From: Roseburia_C amylophila
GTDB lineage: Bacteria; Bacillota; Clostridia; Lachnospirales; Lachnospiraceae
Assembly: GCF_025567465.1 (NCBI RefSeq)
Contig: NZ_JAOQKI010000009.1
Coordinates: forward strand, 62,001 to 126,000
DNA: 64,000 nucleotides
Reading direction: 5' to 3'
The notes under the pieces are model-generated. The model searched no databases and was not told the origin of the DNA. It saw only the letters and a list, made by a program, of their open reading frames with translations. Of the stretch, positions 35,126 to 42,976 are shown one piece after another (positions within the stretch are counted from its first letter, which is position 1; each line of letters opens with the position of its first letter). The position numbers and the translations under genes are program-made.

Positions 35126-35821
35126 TTATACAGTCACTTTCGTGCCGTTAAATTTTCCGCTCATTGCATTTACAATGCTGTCCGGCTCATTTAATCCGAA
35201 TACATACATTGGCATTTTATTTTCCATACACATAATAGATGCGGTTAAATCTACTACTGCAAGCTTCTTATCAATCACTTCCTGAATGGATACCTCATCA
35301 TATTTCTTTGCTGCCGGATTTACCTTCGGGTCACTGTCATAGACACCGTCAATGGCTTTTGCCAGGAAAATGCCCTCTGCATCCATTTCAATGGCACGGA
35401 GTACAATTCCGGTATCTGTTGAAAAATAAGGATGTCCTGTTCCACCTGCAAAAAATACTACCATTCCTTTTTCAAAATATTTACTGGCACGGTCTTTTGA
35501 GAAAAGTTTGGTCATGCTTCCACACTCAAACGGAGTCAGAATCTGTGTCATCATTCCAACAGAACGGAAGATTTCAGATACATAAATACAGTTCATAATC
35601 GTTGCAAGCATACCAATCTGGTCTGCTTTGGTACGGTCGATAGTCTCGCTGGAACGTCCTCTCCAGAAATTACCGCCACCAATTACGATTCCAACCTGGC
35701 ATCCGCCATCTACAATCTGTTTTACCTGGCGGGCAACTTCTGTTACGGTCGGCTCATCAAAACCTGTTTTCTTTTCTCCTGCAAGTGCTTCTCCGCTTAA
35801 TTTTAAAAATACTCTCTTCAT
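35126..35821 (-). CDS. pyrH: Uridylate kinase (UMP kinase)
   Basis: Hexameric bacterial UMP kinase of the amino-acid-kinase fold, 231 residues: LKLSGEAL at the N-terminus, VIGGGNFWRGR (about 46-56), and the C-terminal GTKVTV. Slightly shorter than Bacillus PyrH (240). Its ATG overlaps the bactofilin stop by one base (TAATG), so pyrH translation is coupled to the bactofilin gene, which is unusual for this conserved neighbourhood. Confidence 0.96.
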   Translation of the reverse strand: MKRVFLKLSGEALAGEKKTGFDEPTVTEVARQVKQIVDGGCQVGIVIGGGNFWRGRSSETIDRTKADQIGMLATIMNCIYVSEIFRSVGMMTQILTPFECGSMTKLFSKDRASKYFEKGMVVFFAGGTGHPYFSTDTGIVLRAIEMDAEGIFLAKAIDGVYDSDPKVNPAAKKYDEVSIQEVIDKKLAVVDLTASIMCMENKMPMYVFGLNEPDSIVNAMSGKFNGTKVTV

Positions 35822-36678
35822 TATTTATTCTCTCCAAAAAGACTTTCCACATCAATATCAGCATAGCACTGGGAACAGAAACCTTCGATAACTGCACCAT
35901 TGTTAATCTGAACAGAACGGGATTTGATGTTACCCATAACAACTGCAGAAGTATCTACAACTACAGGTCCCTGAACATCGATATCGCCCTTGATTGCTCC
36001 TGCGATAACTGCAGAGCTTGCTGTAATATTTCCAATAATGACAGAACCAAGTCCGATTTTAACAGTTCCGGTGCTTACTACTTCACCTTCTACTTTTGCA
36101 GCATCAGCGAAGAATTCAGCAGAATTGCTGTTTCCATTGATAGTTCCGGTAACAACCAGCTTGCCATTACACTGAACATCACCATTAATATTTCCACGGA
36201 TATCTAAAGAACCAGTAGATGCCATATTACCGGTAATGGATGTTCCTTCTGTGATTACAGATACTTCATCTGAAACTTCATCTGATGTCTGAACCGGAGC
36301 AAAATGTGCCGGAGTTGCCGGCTGTACCGGTGTTACTGTCTCTTCTGGCATTGTCATGGTTTCATTTGCTGTTGTCTCACTCATTTTACTTTCCTCCTGA
36401 ATATGTAAATCTTCTTTTTCTTCTACAGCTGGTGTCTCTACTTTTGTTTCTGTTTCCTGTGCCGGTGCTTCCTTCTCTACCGGAGCATTGGCATCCTTGG
36501 TAACCTTTTCTAAAAGTCCGTCCAATTTGGATAATTCAGACTCCACATCCAGTTCATCTTCCAATGTATTGACTACTACATCGTTATCCTGCTCTGCTGC
36601 TTCTGTTGTGTCTTCACCCGGTACCAGTTCGTTCACTGCCTGCGATAAATCCTCTTTAAAATCTTTAAAAAAGCTCAT
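35821..36678 (-). CDS. Bactofilin-family cytoskeletal protein with a long N-terminal extension
   Basis: The C-terminal part (about residues 145-265) is a bactofilin beta-helix made of short repeats (GNINGDVQCNGKLVVTGTING; VIIGNITASSAVIAGAIKGD; VVMGNIKSRSVQINNGAVIEG). Such proteins polymerise without nucleotide and organise wall enzymes or flagella. The N-terminal 140 residues are acidic and disordered, after a conserved-looking first helix FFKDFKEDLSQAVNELVPG. ATG at 36678 follows GGAGGTTTTTAAGA. A second, very good AGGAGG-AAGTAAA-ATG occurs inside the gene (start 36384), predicting a 187-residue short form. It sits between a NodB-type deacetylase and pyrH. Confidence 0.85.
   Translation of the reverse strand: MSFFKDFKEDLSQAVNELVPGEDTTEAAEQDNDVVVNTLEDELDVESELSKLDGLLEKVTKDANAPVEKEAPAQETETKVETPAVEEKEDLHIQEESKMSETTANETMTMPEETVTPVQPATPAHFAPVQTSDEVSDEVSVITEGTSITGNMASTGSLDIRGNINGDVQCNGKLVVTGTINGNSNSAEFFADAAKVEGEVVSTGTVKIGLGSVIIGNITASSAVIAGAIKGDIDVQGPVVVDTSAVVMGNIKSRSVQINNGAVIEGFCSQCYADIDVESLFGENK
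36392..36398 (-). promoter_or_regulatory. Internal Shine-Dalgarno in the bactofilin gene
   Basis: AGGAGGA on the minus strand, seven bases before the in-frame ATG at 36384. Initiation there would drop 98 N-terminal residues and leave the beta-helix intact. The same bases encode Gln-Glu-Glu, so chance is possible. Confidence 0.45.
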
Positions 36679-36699
36679 TCTTAAAAACCTCCATTTTTT

Positions 36700-37683
36700 C
36701 TATTGAACACTGTCTGCACTAATATGCTGTATTACAGTTGTATCCTCAGTAATCGGAAGTAACTCTACTCCCTGTGCCTGTAGTGCCTCAATCATCGGAC
36801 CTAAGGCTTCCACCGTTGTCTCCTTCGTATTTGCATCATGAAGTAACACAACCGATGTTTTATATTTTACCACATCCTCTAACACATTATCTACCAGCTC
36901 GTCCGCTGTATATGCCTGTGATGTAGCATCACCACTGGTTACATTCCAGTCAAAATAAGTAACATCCTGATCATTCAGATATTTTATAAACTCTTTCATA
37001 TCTGTATTACTGACCTGATTGCTGCTTCCACCCGGGAAACGATAATAATGGCAATCCTCTCCCGTTATATCATAAAGATAATTTTGTATTTTGGTAAAAT
37101 CATCCTCAAAATTTTCAAGCGAATCGTAAATCACACTGTATTTATGGGAATAAGAATGCATTCCCAGTGTGTGCCCCTCATTTACAATTCTTTTATACAT
37201 CTCCTGGGACTCTTCATCTTCTTTTCCTACAACAAAAAATGTTGCTTTCACATTATACTGCGCCAATGTATCAAGAATAGCTGCCGTATTGGAACTTGGT
37301 CCATCATCAAAGGTAAGATATACTTTAAGCTGATCTCCCGGCTGTGCCTTGTTGCTTTCATCCTCTGCCACCAATGACTGGACAATCGAACTGTCTGCAT
37401 TCTGATCCTGATATTCTGTGTCTGTCTGTAATTCCGTTCCAGTAGACATTTCTCCTTTCGACTGGTTCTCGTCCTGCTGTACCTGTCCGGAAACAATACC
37501 GCTTGATACCAGCCTGTCTATCTGGTTCTGTAAAGAAATTACCCGGCACAACAATACCACGCACAAAATAATCGATATCAGCATCCAAACGAAGATAGAT
37601 GTTATAATCCCCATCTTCATGCAATTAATGCGTTTTCGCCTTTCCCGCTGTTCCTTTAACCCCTTCGTGGTCTTCTCTTCCAT
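36700..37683 (-). CDS. Membrane-anchored polysaccharide deacetylase (NodB domain)
   Basis: Type II membrane protein of 327 residues: basic cytosolic N-terminus, one helix (about 25-47), a Gln/Asp/Thr-rich linker (about 55-118) and an extracellular NodB deacetylase domain (about 119-320). Metal and catalytic residues are present: Asp126 and Asp127 in YLTFDDGPSS, His176 and His180 in HSYSH, and YRFPGGSS. Likely removes acetyl groups from peptidoglycan or another wall glycan. ATG behind GGGAGGTCACTAC. Precedes the bactofilin gene by 21 bases, pointing to a joint role in local wall modification. A TACAAT -10-like box lies about 40 bases upstream, but its -35 is poor. Confidence 0.88.
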   Translation of the reverse strand: MEEKTTKGLKEQRERRKRINCMKMGIITSIFVWMLISIILCVVLLCRVISLQNQIDRLVSSGIVSGQVQQDENQSKGEMSTGTELQTDTEYQDQNADSSIVQSLVAEDESNKAQPGDQLKVYLTFDDGPSSNTAAILDTLAQYNVKATFFVVGKEDEESQEMYKRIVNEGHTLGMHSYSHKYSVIYDSLENFEDDFTKIQNYLYDITGEDCHYYRFPGGSSNQVSNTDMKEFIKYLNDQDVTYFDWNVTSGDATSQAYTADELVDNVLEDVVKYKTSVVLLHDANTKETTVEALGPMIEALQAQGVELLPITEDTTVIQHISADSVQ

Positions 37684-37798
37684 GTAGTGACCTCCCGGTC
37701 ATAAAATCTCTTTTCTATTGTAACACACTTTAACAAAATATCACTATAAAAAATAATTTTAATTGAATTACTTCTTGAGATTTTTCTTTCTTTTGTCA

Positions 37799-37838
37799 GA
37801 AAATTCCCCTGCAGAAATCACTCTACAGGGGAATTTTA
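37799..37838 (-). terminator. Terminator of rpsB-tsf
   Basis: An 11-base perfect stem, AAATTCCCCTG with its complement (37801-37836), follows tsf by about 33 bases. The T run on the minus strand is short (TTTTCT), so termination may be partial. Confidence 0.6.
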
Positions 37839-37869
37839 TATACTTTTACAATTTGTGCTAAGCTTTTAC

Positions 37870-38808
37870 TTAGTTTCCTGCTATCTGAGCAGCAACTTCT
37901 GCAGCAAAGTCTTCATTTTTCTTCTCCAAACCTTCACCTGTTTCGAAACGTACAAACTTCTTAACAGATACAGGAGCACCAGCTTCTTTGGAAACCTGCT
38001 CTAAGTATTTTCCAACTGTCTGTTTTCCATCTTCTGCTTTTACATATACCTGATCTACTAAGCAGATTTCTTTTAACTCTTTGCTGATACGTCCTTCAAT
38101 CATTCCATGGATAACCTTTTCCGGTTTCTGGGACTCTTTCGGATCATTCATAATCTGAGCTAAGAGAATTTCTTTCTCATGTGCGATGTAATCTGCACTT
38201 ACTTCATCTCTGGAAACATATTTTGGATTTAAAGCTGCAATCTGCATTGCAATGTTGGTTAATGCTTCTTTTACTGCATCATTTACAACAGTTGTGTCAG
38301 CATCAACGATAACACCGATTCTTCCGCCGCCATGGATATAAGATACTACACAACCATTCTCAGCTACAACCTTTTCGAATCTACGAATCTTTAAGTTCTC
38401 TCCGATAACTGCAACTTTCTCTACTAATGCATCTTTTACTGTCTTGCTTTCATCTGCATTCCATTTTTCTTCCATGAATGCATCCATGTCTGCTGCATCA
38501 GAGTTTACTGCCTGTGTTGCAACAGCCTCTACAAACTCACGGAATGTATCATTTTTAGCAACGAAGTCTGTTTCAGAGTTAACTTCAACAACTGCTGCTG
38601 TCTTATCATCTTTTACTACAACAGTACAAAGACCTTCTGCTGCGATTCTTCCAGCTTTCTTCTCAGCTTTTGCCTGTCCGTTTTTTCTTAAATATTCAAC
38701 AGCCTCATCCATGTTGCCGTCTGTTTCACCTAATGCTTTTTTACAATCCATCATTCCTGCGCCGGTTAATTCACGCAGTTCTTTTACCATTGCTGCTGTA
38801 ATAGCCAT
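37870..38808 (-). CDS. tsf: Elongation factor Ts
   Basis: Guanine-nucleotide exchange factor for EF-Tu. The 312-residue protein starts with the UBA-like domain (VKELRELTGAGMMDCKKAL) and contains NSETDFVAKNDTF and the paired dimerisation domains. I choose ATG 38808 (MAITAAMVK) because GGAGG lies nine bases upstream; the longer frame from 38853 is not supported. Follows rpsB by about 105 bases. Confidence 0.97.
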   Translation of the reverse strand: MAITAAMVKELRELTGAGMMDCKKALGETDGNMDEAVEYLRKNGQAKAEKKAGRIAAEGLCTVVVKDDKTAAVVEVNSETDFVAKNDTFREFVEAVATQAVNSDAADMDAFMEEKWNADESKTVKDALVEKVAVIGENLKIRRFEKVVAENGCVVSYIHGGGRIGVIVDADTTVVNDAVKEALTNIAMQIAALNPKYVSRDEVSADYIAHEKEILLAQIMNDPKESQKPEKVIHGMIEGRISKELKEICLVDQVYVKAEDGKQTVGKYLEQVSKEAGAPVSVKKFVRFETGEGLEKKNEDFAAEVAAQIAGN

Positions 38809-38842
38809 CTTCATTTTCCTCCATTTATTTTTTCTAAAGGTA

Positions 38843-38867
38843 AGGACAGGCAATTACTGTCTGTCCT
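38843..38867 (-). promoter_or_regulatory. Hairpin between rpsB and tsf
   Basis: AGGACAG/CTGTCCT with further pairing inside, located in the rpsB-tsf gap and not followed by a T run. It may be an RNA processing or attenuation structure that adjusts tsf relative to rpsB; no known motif recognised. Confidence 0.35.
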
Positions 38868-38913
38868 GTTTTATACACACGTTGCGTGTTTCTTATCGTT
38901 TAAAATACTGTTC

Positions 38914-39651
38914 TTATGCCTCTACAGCTTCTTCTGCATCCTCTGCAACTTCAGTGTCAACATCAACAGTTCCCTGATTTGCTTCGATAACAGCATCTGC
39001 CATTTTAGAAACGATTAATTTAACGGCTCTGATTGCATCATCGTTACCAGGAATTACATAATCTAACTCTTCCGGGTCACAGTTTGTATCTGCGATACCA
39101 ATAAGTGGAATTCCTAAGGAATGAGCTTCCTGAACGCAGATTCTTTCTTTCTTAGGATCTACGATAAAGATAGCATCTGGAATCTTCTTCATTTCTTTAA
39201 TTCCGCCTAAGTTCTTCTGCAATTTATCTAATTCTTTCTTTAATTTGATAACTTCTTTCTTAGGAAGAACATCAAATGTTCCATCCTCTTCCATAGTTTC
39301 GATTGCTTTTAATCTTGCAATACGGCTCTGGATTGTCTTGAAGTTAGTAAGCATACCACCTAACCATCTCTCGTTTACATAGAACATGTTACAACGCTCT
39401 GCTTCTGTTTTGATTGCATCCTGAGCCTGTTTCTTTGTTCCTACGAAAAGAATAGTACCACCATCAGCAGCGATATCTGCCATAGCCTTGTAAGCCTCAT
39501 CAACTTTACCTACAGATTTCTGCAGGTCGATGATGTATATACCATTTCTCTCTGTGTAGATGTATGGAGCCATTTTAGGATTCCATCTTCTGGTCTGATG
39601 TCCAAAATGAACACCTGCTTCTAATAACTGTTTCATTGAAATAACGCTCAT
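38914..39651 (-). CDS. rpsB: 30S ribosomal protein S2
   Basis: The 245-residue protein begins MSVISMKQLLEAGVHFGHQTRRWNPKM-like sequence and contains the coiled-coil insert (EVIKLKKELDKLQKNLGG). The acidic C-terminal tail is typical. ATG behind GGAGGAAAAACA. It is the first gene of a transcript with a strong promoter about 107 bases upstream. Confidence 0.97.
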   Translation of the reverse strand: MSVISMKQLLEAGVHFGHQTRRWNPKMAPYIYTERNGIYIIDLQKSVGKVDEAYKAMADIAADGGTILFVGTKKQAQDAIKTEAERCNMFYVNERWLGGMLTNFKTIQSRIARLKAIETMEEDGTFDVLPKKEVIKLKKELDKLQKNLGGIKEMKKIPDAIFIVDPKKERICVQEAHSLGIPLIGIADTNCDPEELDYVIPGNDDAIRAVKLIVSKMADAVIEANQGTVDVDTEVAEDAEEAVEA

Positions 39652-39694
39652 TGTTTTTCCTCCATTTGGTTATTCTTCCATATACTTCTTATTA

Positions 39695-39721
39695 TCAGAC
39701 AACCTTGCGGCACCAATCTGA
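39695..39721 (-). promoter_or_regulatory. Hairpin in the rpsB leader (candidate S2 autoregulatory element)
   Basis: TCAGA/TCTGA closes a stem in the roughly 105-base leader between promoter and rpsB. Some Firmicutes have an S2-binding rpsB leader RNA; I cannot confirm that the conserved core is present here. Confidence 0.3.
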
Positions 39722-39757
39722 CAATCGGTATATGTGTAAATTTATCGCAACGCATGG

Positions 39758-39786
39758 ATTATATCATACTCAGCCATGCTATGCAA
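39758..39786 (-). promoter_or_regulatory. Promoter of rpsB-tsf
   Basis: TTGCAT (39781-39786) and TATAAT (39758-39763) on the minus strand with a 17-base spacer. It shows that the ribosomal genes are not wholly dependent on read-through from the motility operon. Confidence 0.65.
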
Positions 39787-39793
39787 CCTTTTT

Positions 39794-40348
39794 TTAATGA
39801 TGAATCGTTTTATCCGTAAGTATTCCGGCAATTTCTTCATAGCCAGCCCCTTCCGGAATCGTTACGGTTCCGGGCAGGACAAAATTGGCATAATTATTAT
39901 CTACCATATATTTATTAAATGCTTCTGCATTGTCCACAAGACCTTCTTCCTGCAGACGCTGCGAAACCGCATTAGAAGAATCTCCTACTTCTACGGTAAA
40001 TTCCTTCTGTACCATATTGGTTCCATCCTGTGACGGTGGTACGGCATCCGCTCCATCTGTTCCTACATCCTGCGATATCTCCCCTGAATCAGTTGTTCCC
40101 GGCTGCATATCTGTCTGTTCTGTATTAAAACCGCCTTCCGTGCTCTTTGGAATCTCATCTTCTGTTTCTGTAGCTTTTGGTATGGTGTCCTTTCCGGTAT
40201 CTTCCATTACCATTCCAAGTTCTTTTGCCCTTGCAATGATTTCATCATCTGAAAGGTCATTTTTCTTCATTGCAAATGATATGGATAAGATAATCGTGCT
40301 TATCAGAATACCAATTCCCAAGCCTCTCAGATAATACTTAAACTTCAC
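39794..40348 (-). CDS. Membrane protein with a C-terminal MltG/LysM-like domain, no catalytic domain
   Basis: A 184-residue protein with one N-terminal helix (about 7-26), a Glu/Asp/Thr-rich linker and a C-terminal 60 residues (FTVEVGDSSNAVSQRLQEEGLVDNAEAFNKYM to IPEGAGYEEIAGIL) that resembles the LysM-like module found in endolytic transglycosylase MltG. The catalytic part of MltG is absent, so it is more likely a glycan- or protein-binding anchor. GTG at 40348 follows AAAGGAG nine bases upstream and overlaps the end of the preceding gene by 11 bases. Last gene of the motility transcript; function not known. Confidence 0.65.
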   Translation of the reverse strand: MKFKYYLRGLGIGILISTIILSISFAMKKNDLSDDEIIARAKELGMVMEDTGKDTIPKATETEDEIPKSTEGGFNTEQTDMQPGTTDSGEISQDVGTDGADAVPPSQDGTNMVQKEFTVEVGDSSNAVSQRLQEEGLVDNAEAFNKYMVDNNYANFVLPGTVTIPEGAGYEEIAGILTDKTIHH

Positions 40349-41003
40349 TTGTATCTACTCCTTTATACAATCCTACAACCAGTCTCACTTCACCCTGTCC
40401 AAGGCCCAGTTCCTTTGCTATCTCTACATACGATTTTCCCTGACTGTATAAGGCAAGGATTTTTTCGTTATGATTAGTCTGCTCCGGCTGTTCTTCCATC
40501 TCTCCGGTTGCCGCTTCTGCTTCTGTCTCCACCGGTTCCTCTGTGGCTTTTACTTCTTCTGTTTCTTTAACTACAGACTCTTTCGCCTCTTCTAAGCTCT
40601 CACCGATTTCGGCTGACATCTCGCCAATTTGTCCTGCAAGCTTTGTCAGTTCTGTGTGCTTGTCATTTAGCATGCTGTATAAAAACATAATCTCATTATG
40701 GGTCTGATTCATCTTTTCCATAACGGTATCCGAATATTCACCGATTGCCAGCATTTTTTCATTGGTCTCTTTATCCAGTGCCCGCTCCACCTTATCTGTG
40801 GAATCTTCAATTGCATGGTCAATCTGGTCTTCTATCGCAGCTTCTGCATCTTTCAATTTGTTTTCCAGTATTTTTTTTATCTCATTCTGACTCAGTTCCG
40901 CAATACGGTCTAATTCTGCACCGGATAGCTTTTCTGTTACCATAAAGCTTCCTATCATCATAACCAGACCAGCCAGAATCAGGATGATTTCCACGCCTGT
41001 CAT
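40338..41003 (-). CDS. Motility-operon membrane protein with coiled coil and C-terminal HTH-like motif
   Basis: A 221-residue protein: membrane helix at 5-24, a long coiled coil (about 30-130), an acidic Glu/Ala/Thr linker (about 135-175) and a C-terminal stretch ILALYSQGKSYVEIAKELGLGQGEVRLVVGLYKG that looks like a short helix-turn-helix. It resembles the DUF6115 family that occurs at this place in clostridial motility operons. The mix of a membrane anchor and an HTH suggests a scaffold or sensor, but no function is known. ATG with GGAG 12 bases upstream. Confidence 0.65.
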   Translation of the reverse strand: MTGVEIILILAGLVMMIGSFMVTEKLSGAELDRIAELSQNEIKKILENKLKDAEAAIEDQIDHAIEDSTDKVERALDKETNEKMLAIGEYSDTVMEKMNQTHNEIMFLYSMLNDKHTELTKLAGQIGEMSAEIGESLEEAKESVVKETEEVKATEEPVETEAEAATGEMEEQPEQTNHNEKILALYSQGKSYVEIAKELGLGQGEVRLVVGLYKGVDTSEV

Positions 41004-41022
41004 CTGTCAGATACACTCCTTT

Positions 41023-41331
41023 TTATATTTTAACATCAAAGCCTCCAATTGCACCTTTGATAACCACACGGTCTTCTTTCTGTTTCTTTTTCCGTTGTTC
41101 CTGCCGCTGGTACTGACCCTTTCCCTCTTCCTTTGCATCAAAACGATGTTCTTCCATCTGGGAATCATCTTTCCTGGTCACCTGCTCTGATTGGCGGTAT
41201 TCTTCTCTTTGCACCTCTATCTGGATGTTCTGCTGATCTACCATTGGTTTCATATCCTGATGTTGTTTCAGTGTTCCGACATCCTGCGTTCTTTGAATGA
41301 CTCCATTCATATCTACCGGACGAATCGACAT
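41023..41331 (-). CDS. Uncharacterised charged protein of the motility operon
   Basis: About 102 residues, hydrophilic, rich in Gln, Glu and Lys, with no membrane segment and little predicted fold; the ends MSIRPVDMNGVIQRTQDVG and VVIKGAIGGFDVKI look conserved-like while the middle is low complexity. I choose ATG 41331 because GGAGG lies nine bases upstream; ATG 41337 is too close to it. The N-terminus resembles short conserved peptides in other clostridial fla operons, but I cannot name a family. Lies between the FapA-like gene and the coiled-coil protein gene. Confidence 0.6.
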   Translation of the reverse strand: MSIRPVDMNGVIQRTQDVGTLKQHQDMKPMVDQQNIQIEVQREEYRQSEQVTRKDDSQMEEHRFDAKEEGKGQYQRQEQRKKKQKEDRVVIKGAIGGFDVKI

Positions 41332-41367
41332 ATCCATGCACCTCCAGCCTGTCTCAACCATACTTCA

Positions 41368-42963
41368 TTACATGTTTGAGATTTTTACTTCACCCTCGTC
41401 CTTATAAAGCTGGCAGAAACTTCTGTCATCCTTTACAATAAGGCTTACATCGGTAATATTTACAATTACTCCCGCATACAGTGTCTTTGATACTTTCACC
41501 CTTGCATTGCTACTGCCATTTAATATACTCTGCAGCCTTTCGTATTCATGCTCTAATGGTGTACGCTGAGCTTCCTTCTCCTTAAAAGCACGCATAAGCT
41601 GTTCAATATACTGGATTTTTCCCTGATCCAGTTTTTCTTTATTCTTAAGCTTCTCTCCATAGGTAGTAAGAATCGTCCGAATCTGTTCAATGGTCTTATT
41701 CAGCTGAAGCAGTTCTTCCTGCACTTTCACATAACGTTCTTTCTTTTCCGGATCCACACCAACTTCAATACGTGTTCCTGCTCCAAGGCTGGAACCAATG
41801 GTCTGGGCTTCTACCAGACTGCCCGCCCGGATAACACCACCTGTTATGAATCCGTTCTTACCACTTACGCGAACCTCTGTTGCTGCTGATACCTTACTAT
41901 GTAAAATAGAATCTGTTTCAACATAACCTCCGGAAATGATGGTTGCATTTTCAATAAACTTGCAGATAACATTTCCCTGTGCCCGAAGTATTCCTTTGGT
42001 CATTCCATGAATTCCACGTTTTACAATAATCTGACCACCCGCCTGTATCAGTGCATCTTCTACCACGCCTTCTACTACTATATCACCTTTTGCAATAATT
42101 GAAAAACCACCCTTTACATTACCTCTTACGGTAACGTTTCCCGGATAATCAATATTACCGGTGGAATTATCCACGTCTGCCGGGACTTCATAGACATCTG
42201 ATACAAATACCTTACCATTTACCAGACTTGCATGTCCGGTTACTTCAGAGTACAGTTCTGTTTTGTCTTCCGATACCCGGATATTATTTCCATATTCTAA
42301 CTGAAGGGAGCGTACCTGTTTTGGTTTAATTTCCCTTCCCTGTACATCATATCCTTTGATTCCACGATCTTCCGGAAATAATTTTGCCAGAAGGTCGCCT
42401 TCTTTGATATAGCTGATTACATTCAGTTCACGGTAATCTACCGAACCATCTTCATTCTTCTTCGGCTTTAAATCAACATCTGTATTAAAATAATATTCAA
42501 TTCTGGCATCCTGACCATCTACCGGTTTTTTTCCTTTTGCCAGCACAAAATCGGTACAGTATGCCCTATCCTGGAAAAATTTCAAAATTTCATCCTGATC
42601 AACCCCTGCTTTGACACCTTTTGCAGTTAAATCCCTTAAGATTTCCTGCACATTCATATTCGTGCCGCCTGCAGCCGGATAAAATCTGCATACCGCCTCC
42701 ATGGCATCTGCTGATACTGTTACGGACATCTCTTCATTTATCTGAATCGGATAAATATCTCCGACCATAATCTCTGTCATCTCATTGCTGTTAATTGCTG
42801 CAACCAGTTCCTTCAAATTATAATCCGGGCAGCCATGCCTTTCCAGATACTCTGTCAGTTCACCAATTTCAATAACATTTCCTTCCAGAGCTGCCGGGAA
42901 AAGCTTAATATAAGTTGCATGTTCCTTTATCACAAATTGAAAATAAGCATTTGCCTGTCCCAT
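41368..42963 (-). CDS. FapA-family (DUF342) protein
   Basis: A 531-residue protein with an N-terminal alpha/beta region, a central beta-helix of short repeats (DNSTGNIDYPGNVTVRGNVKGGFSIIAKGDIVVEGVVEDA-type, about 240-400) and a coiled coil (about 415-490). DUF342 proteins resemble polymerising beta-helix proteins such as bactofilins and MinC C-domains. The location directly after sigD in a motility operon is common in Clostridia and suggests a role in flagellar or polar organisation, not shown. ATG at 42963 follows AAGGAGGGAAGCT. Confidence 0.8.
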   Translation of the reverse strand: MGQANAYFQFVIKEHATYIKLFPAALEGNVIEIGELTEYLERHGCPDYNLKELVAAINSNEMTEIMVGDIYPIQINEEMSVTVSADAMEAVCRFYPAAGGTNMNVQEILRDLTAKGVKAGVDQDEILKFFQDRAYCTDFVLAKGKKPVDGQDARIEYYFNTDVDLKPKKNEDGSVDYRELNVISYIKEGDLLAKLFPEDRGIKGYDVQGREIKPKQVRSLQLEYGNNIRVSEDKTELYSEVTGHASLVNGKVFVSDVYEVPADVDNSTGNIDYPGNVTVRGNVKGGFSIIAKGDIVVEGVVEDALIQAGGQIIVKRGIHGMTKGILRAQGNVICKFIENATIISGGYVETDSILHSKVSAATEVRVSGKNGFITGGVIRAGSLVEAQTIGSSLGAGTRIEVGVDPEKKERYVKVQEELLQLNKTIEQIRTILTTYGEKLKNKEKLDQGKIQYIEQLMRAFKEKEAQRTPLEHEYERLQSILNGSSNARVKVSKTLYAGVIVNITDVSLIVKDDRSFCQLYKDEGEVKISNM

Positions 42964-42976
42964 AGCTTCCCTCCTT

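Noticed and set aside
41332..41361. Longer start of the 102-residue motility-operon protein
   Set aside because: The extension covers the GGAGG ribosome binding site of the ATG at 41331.
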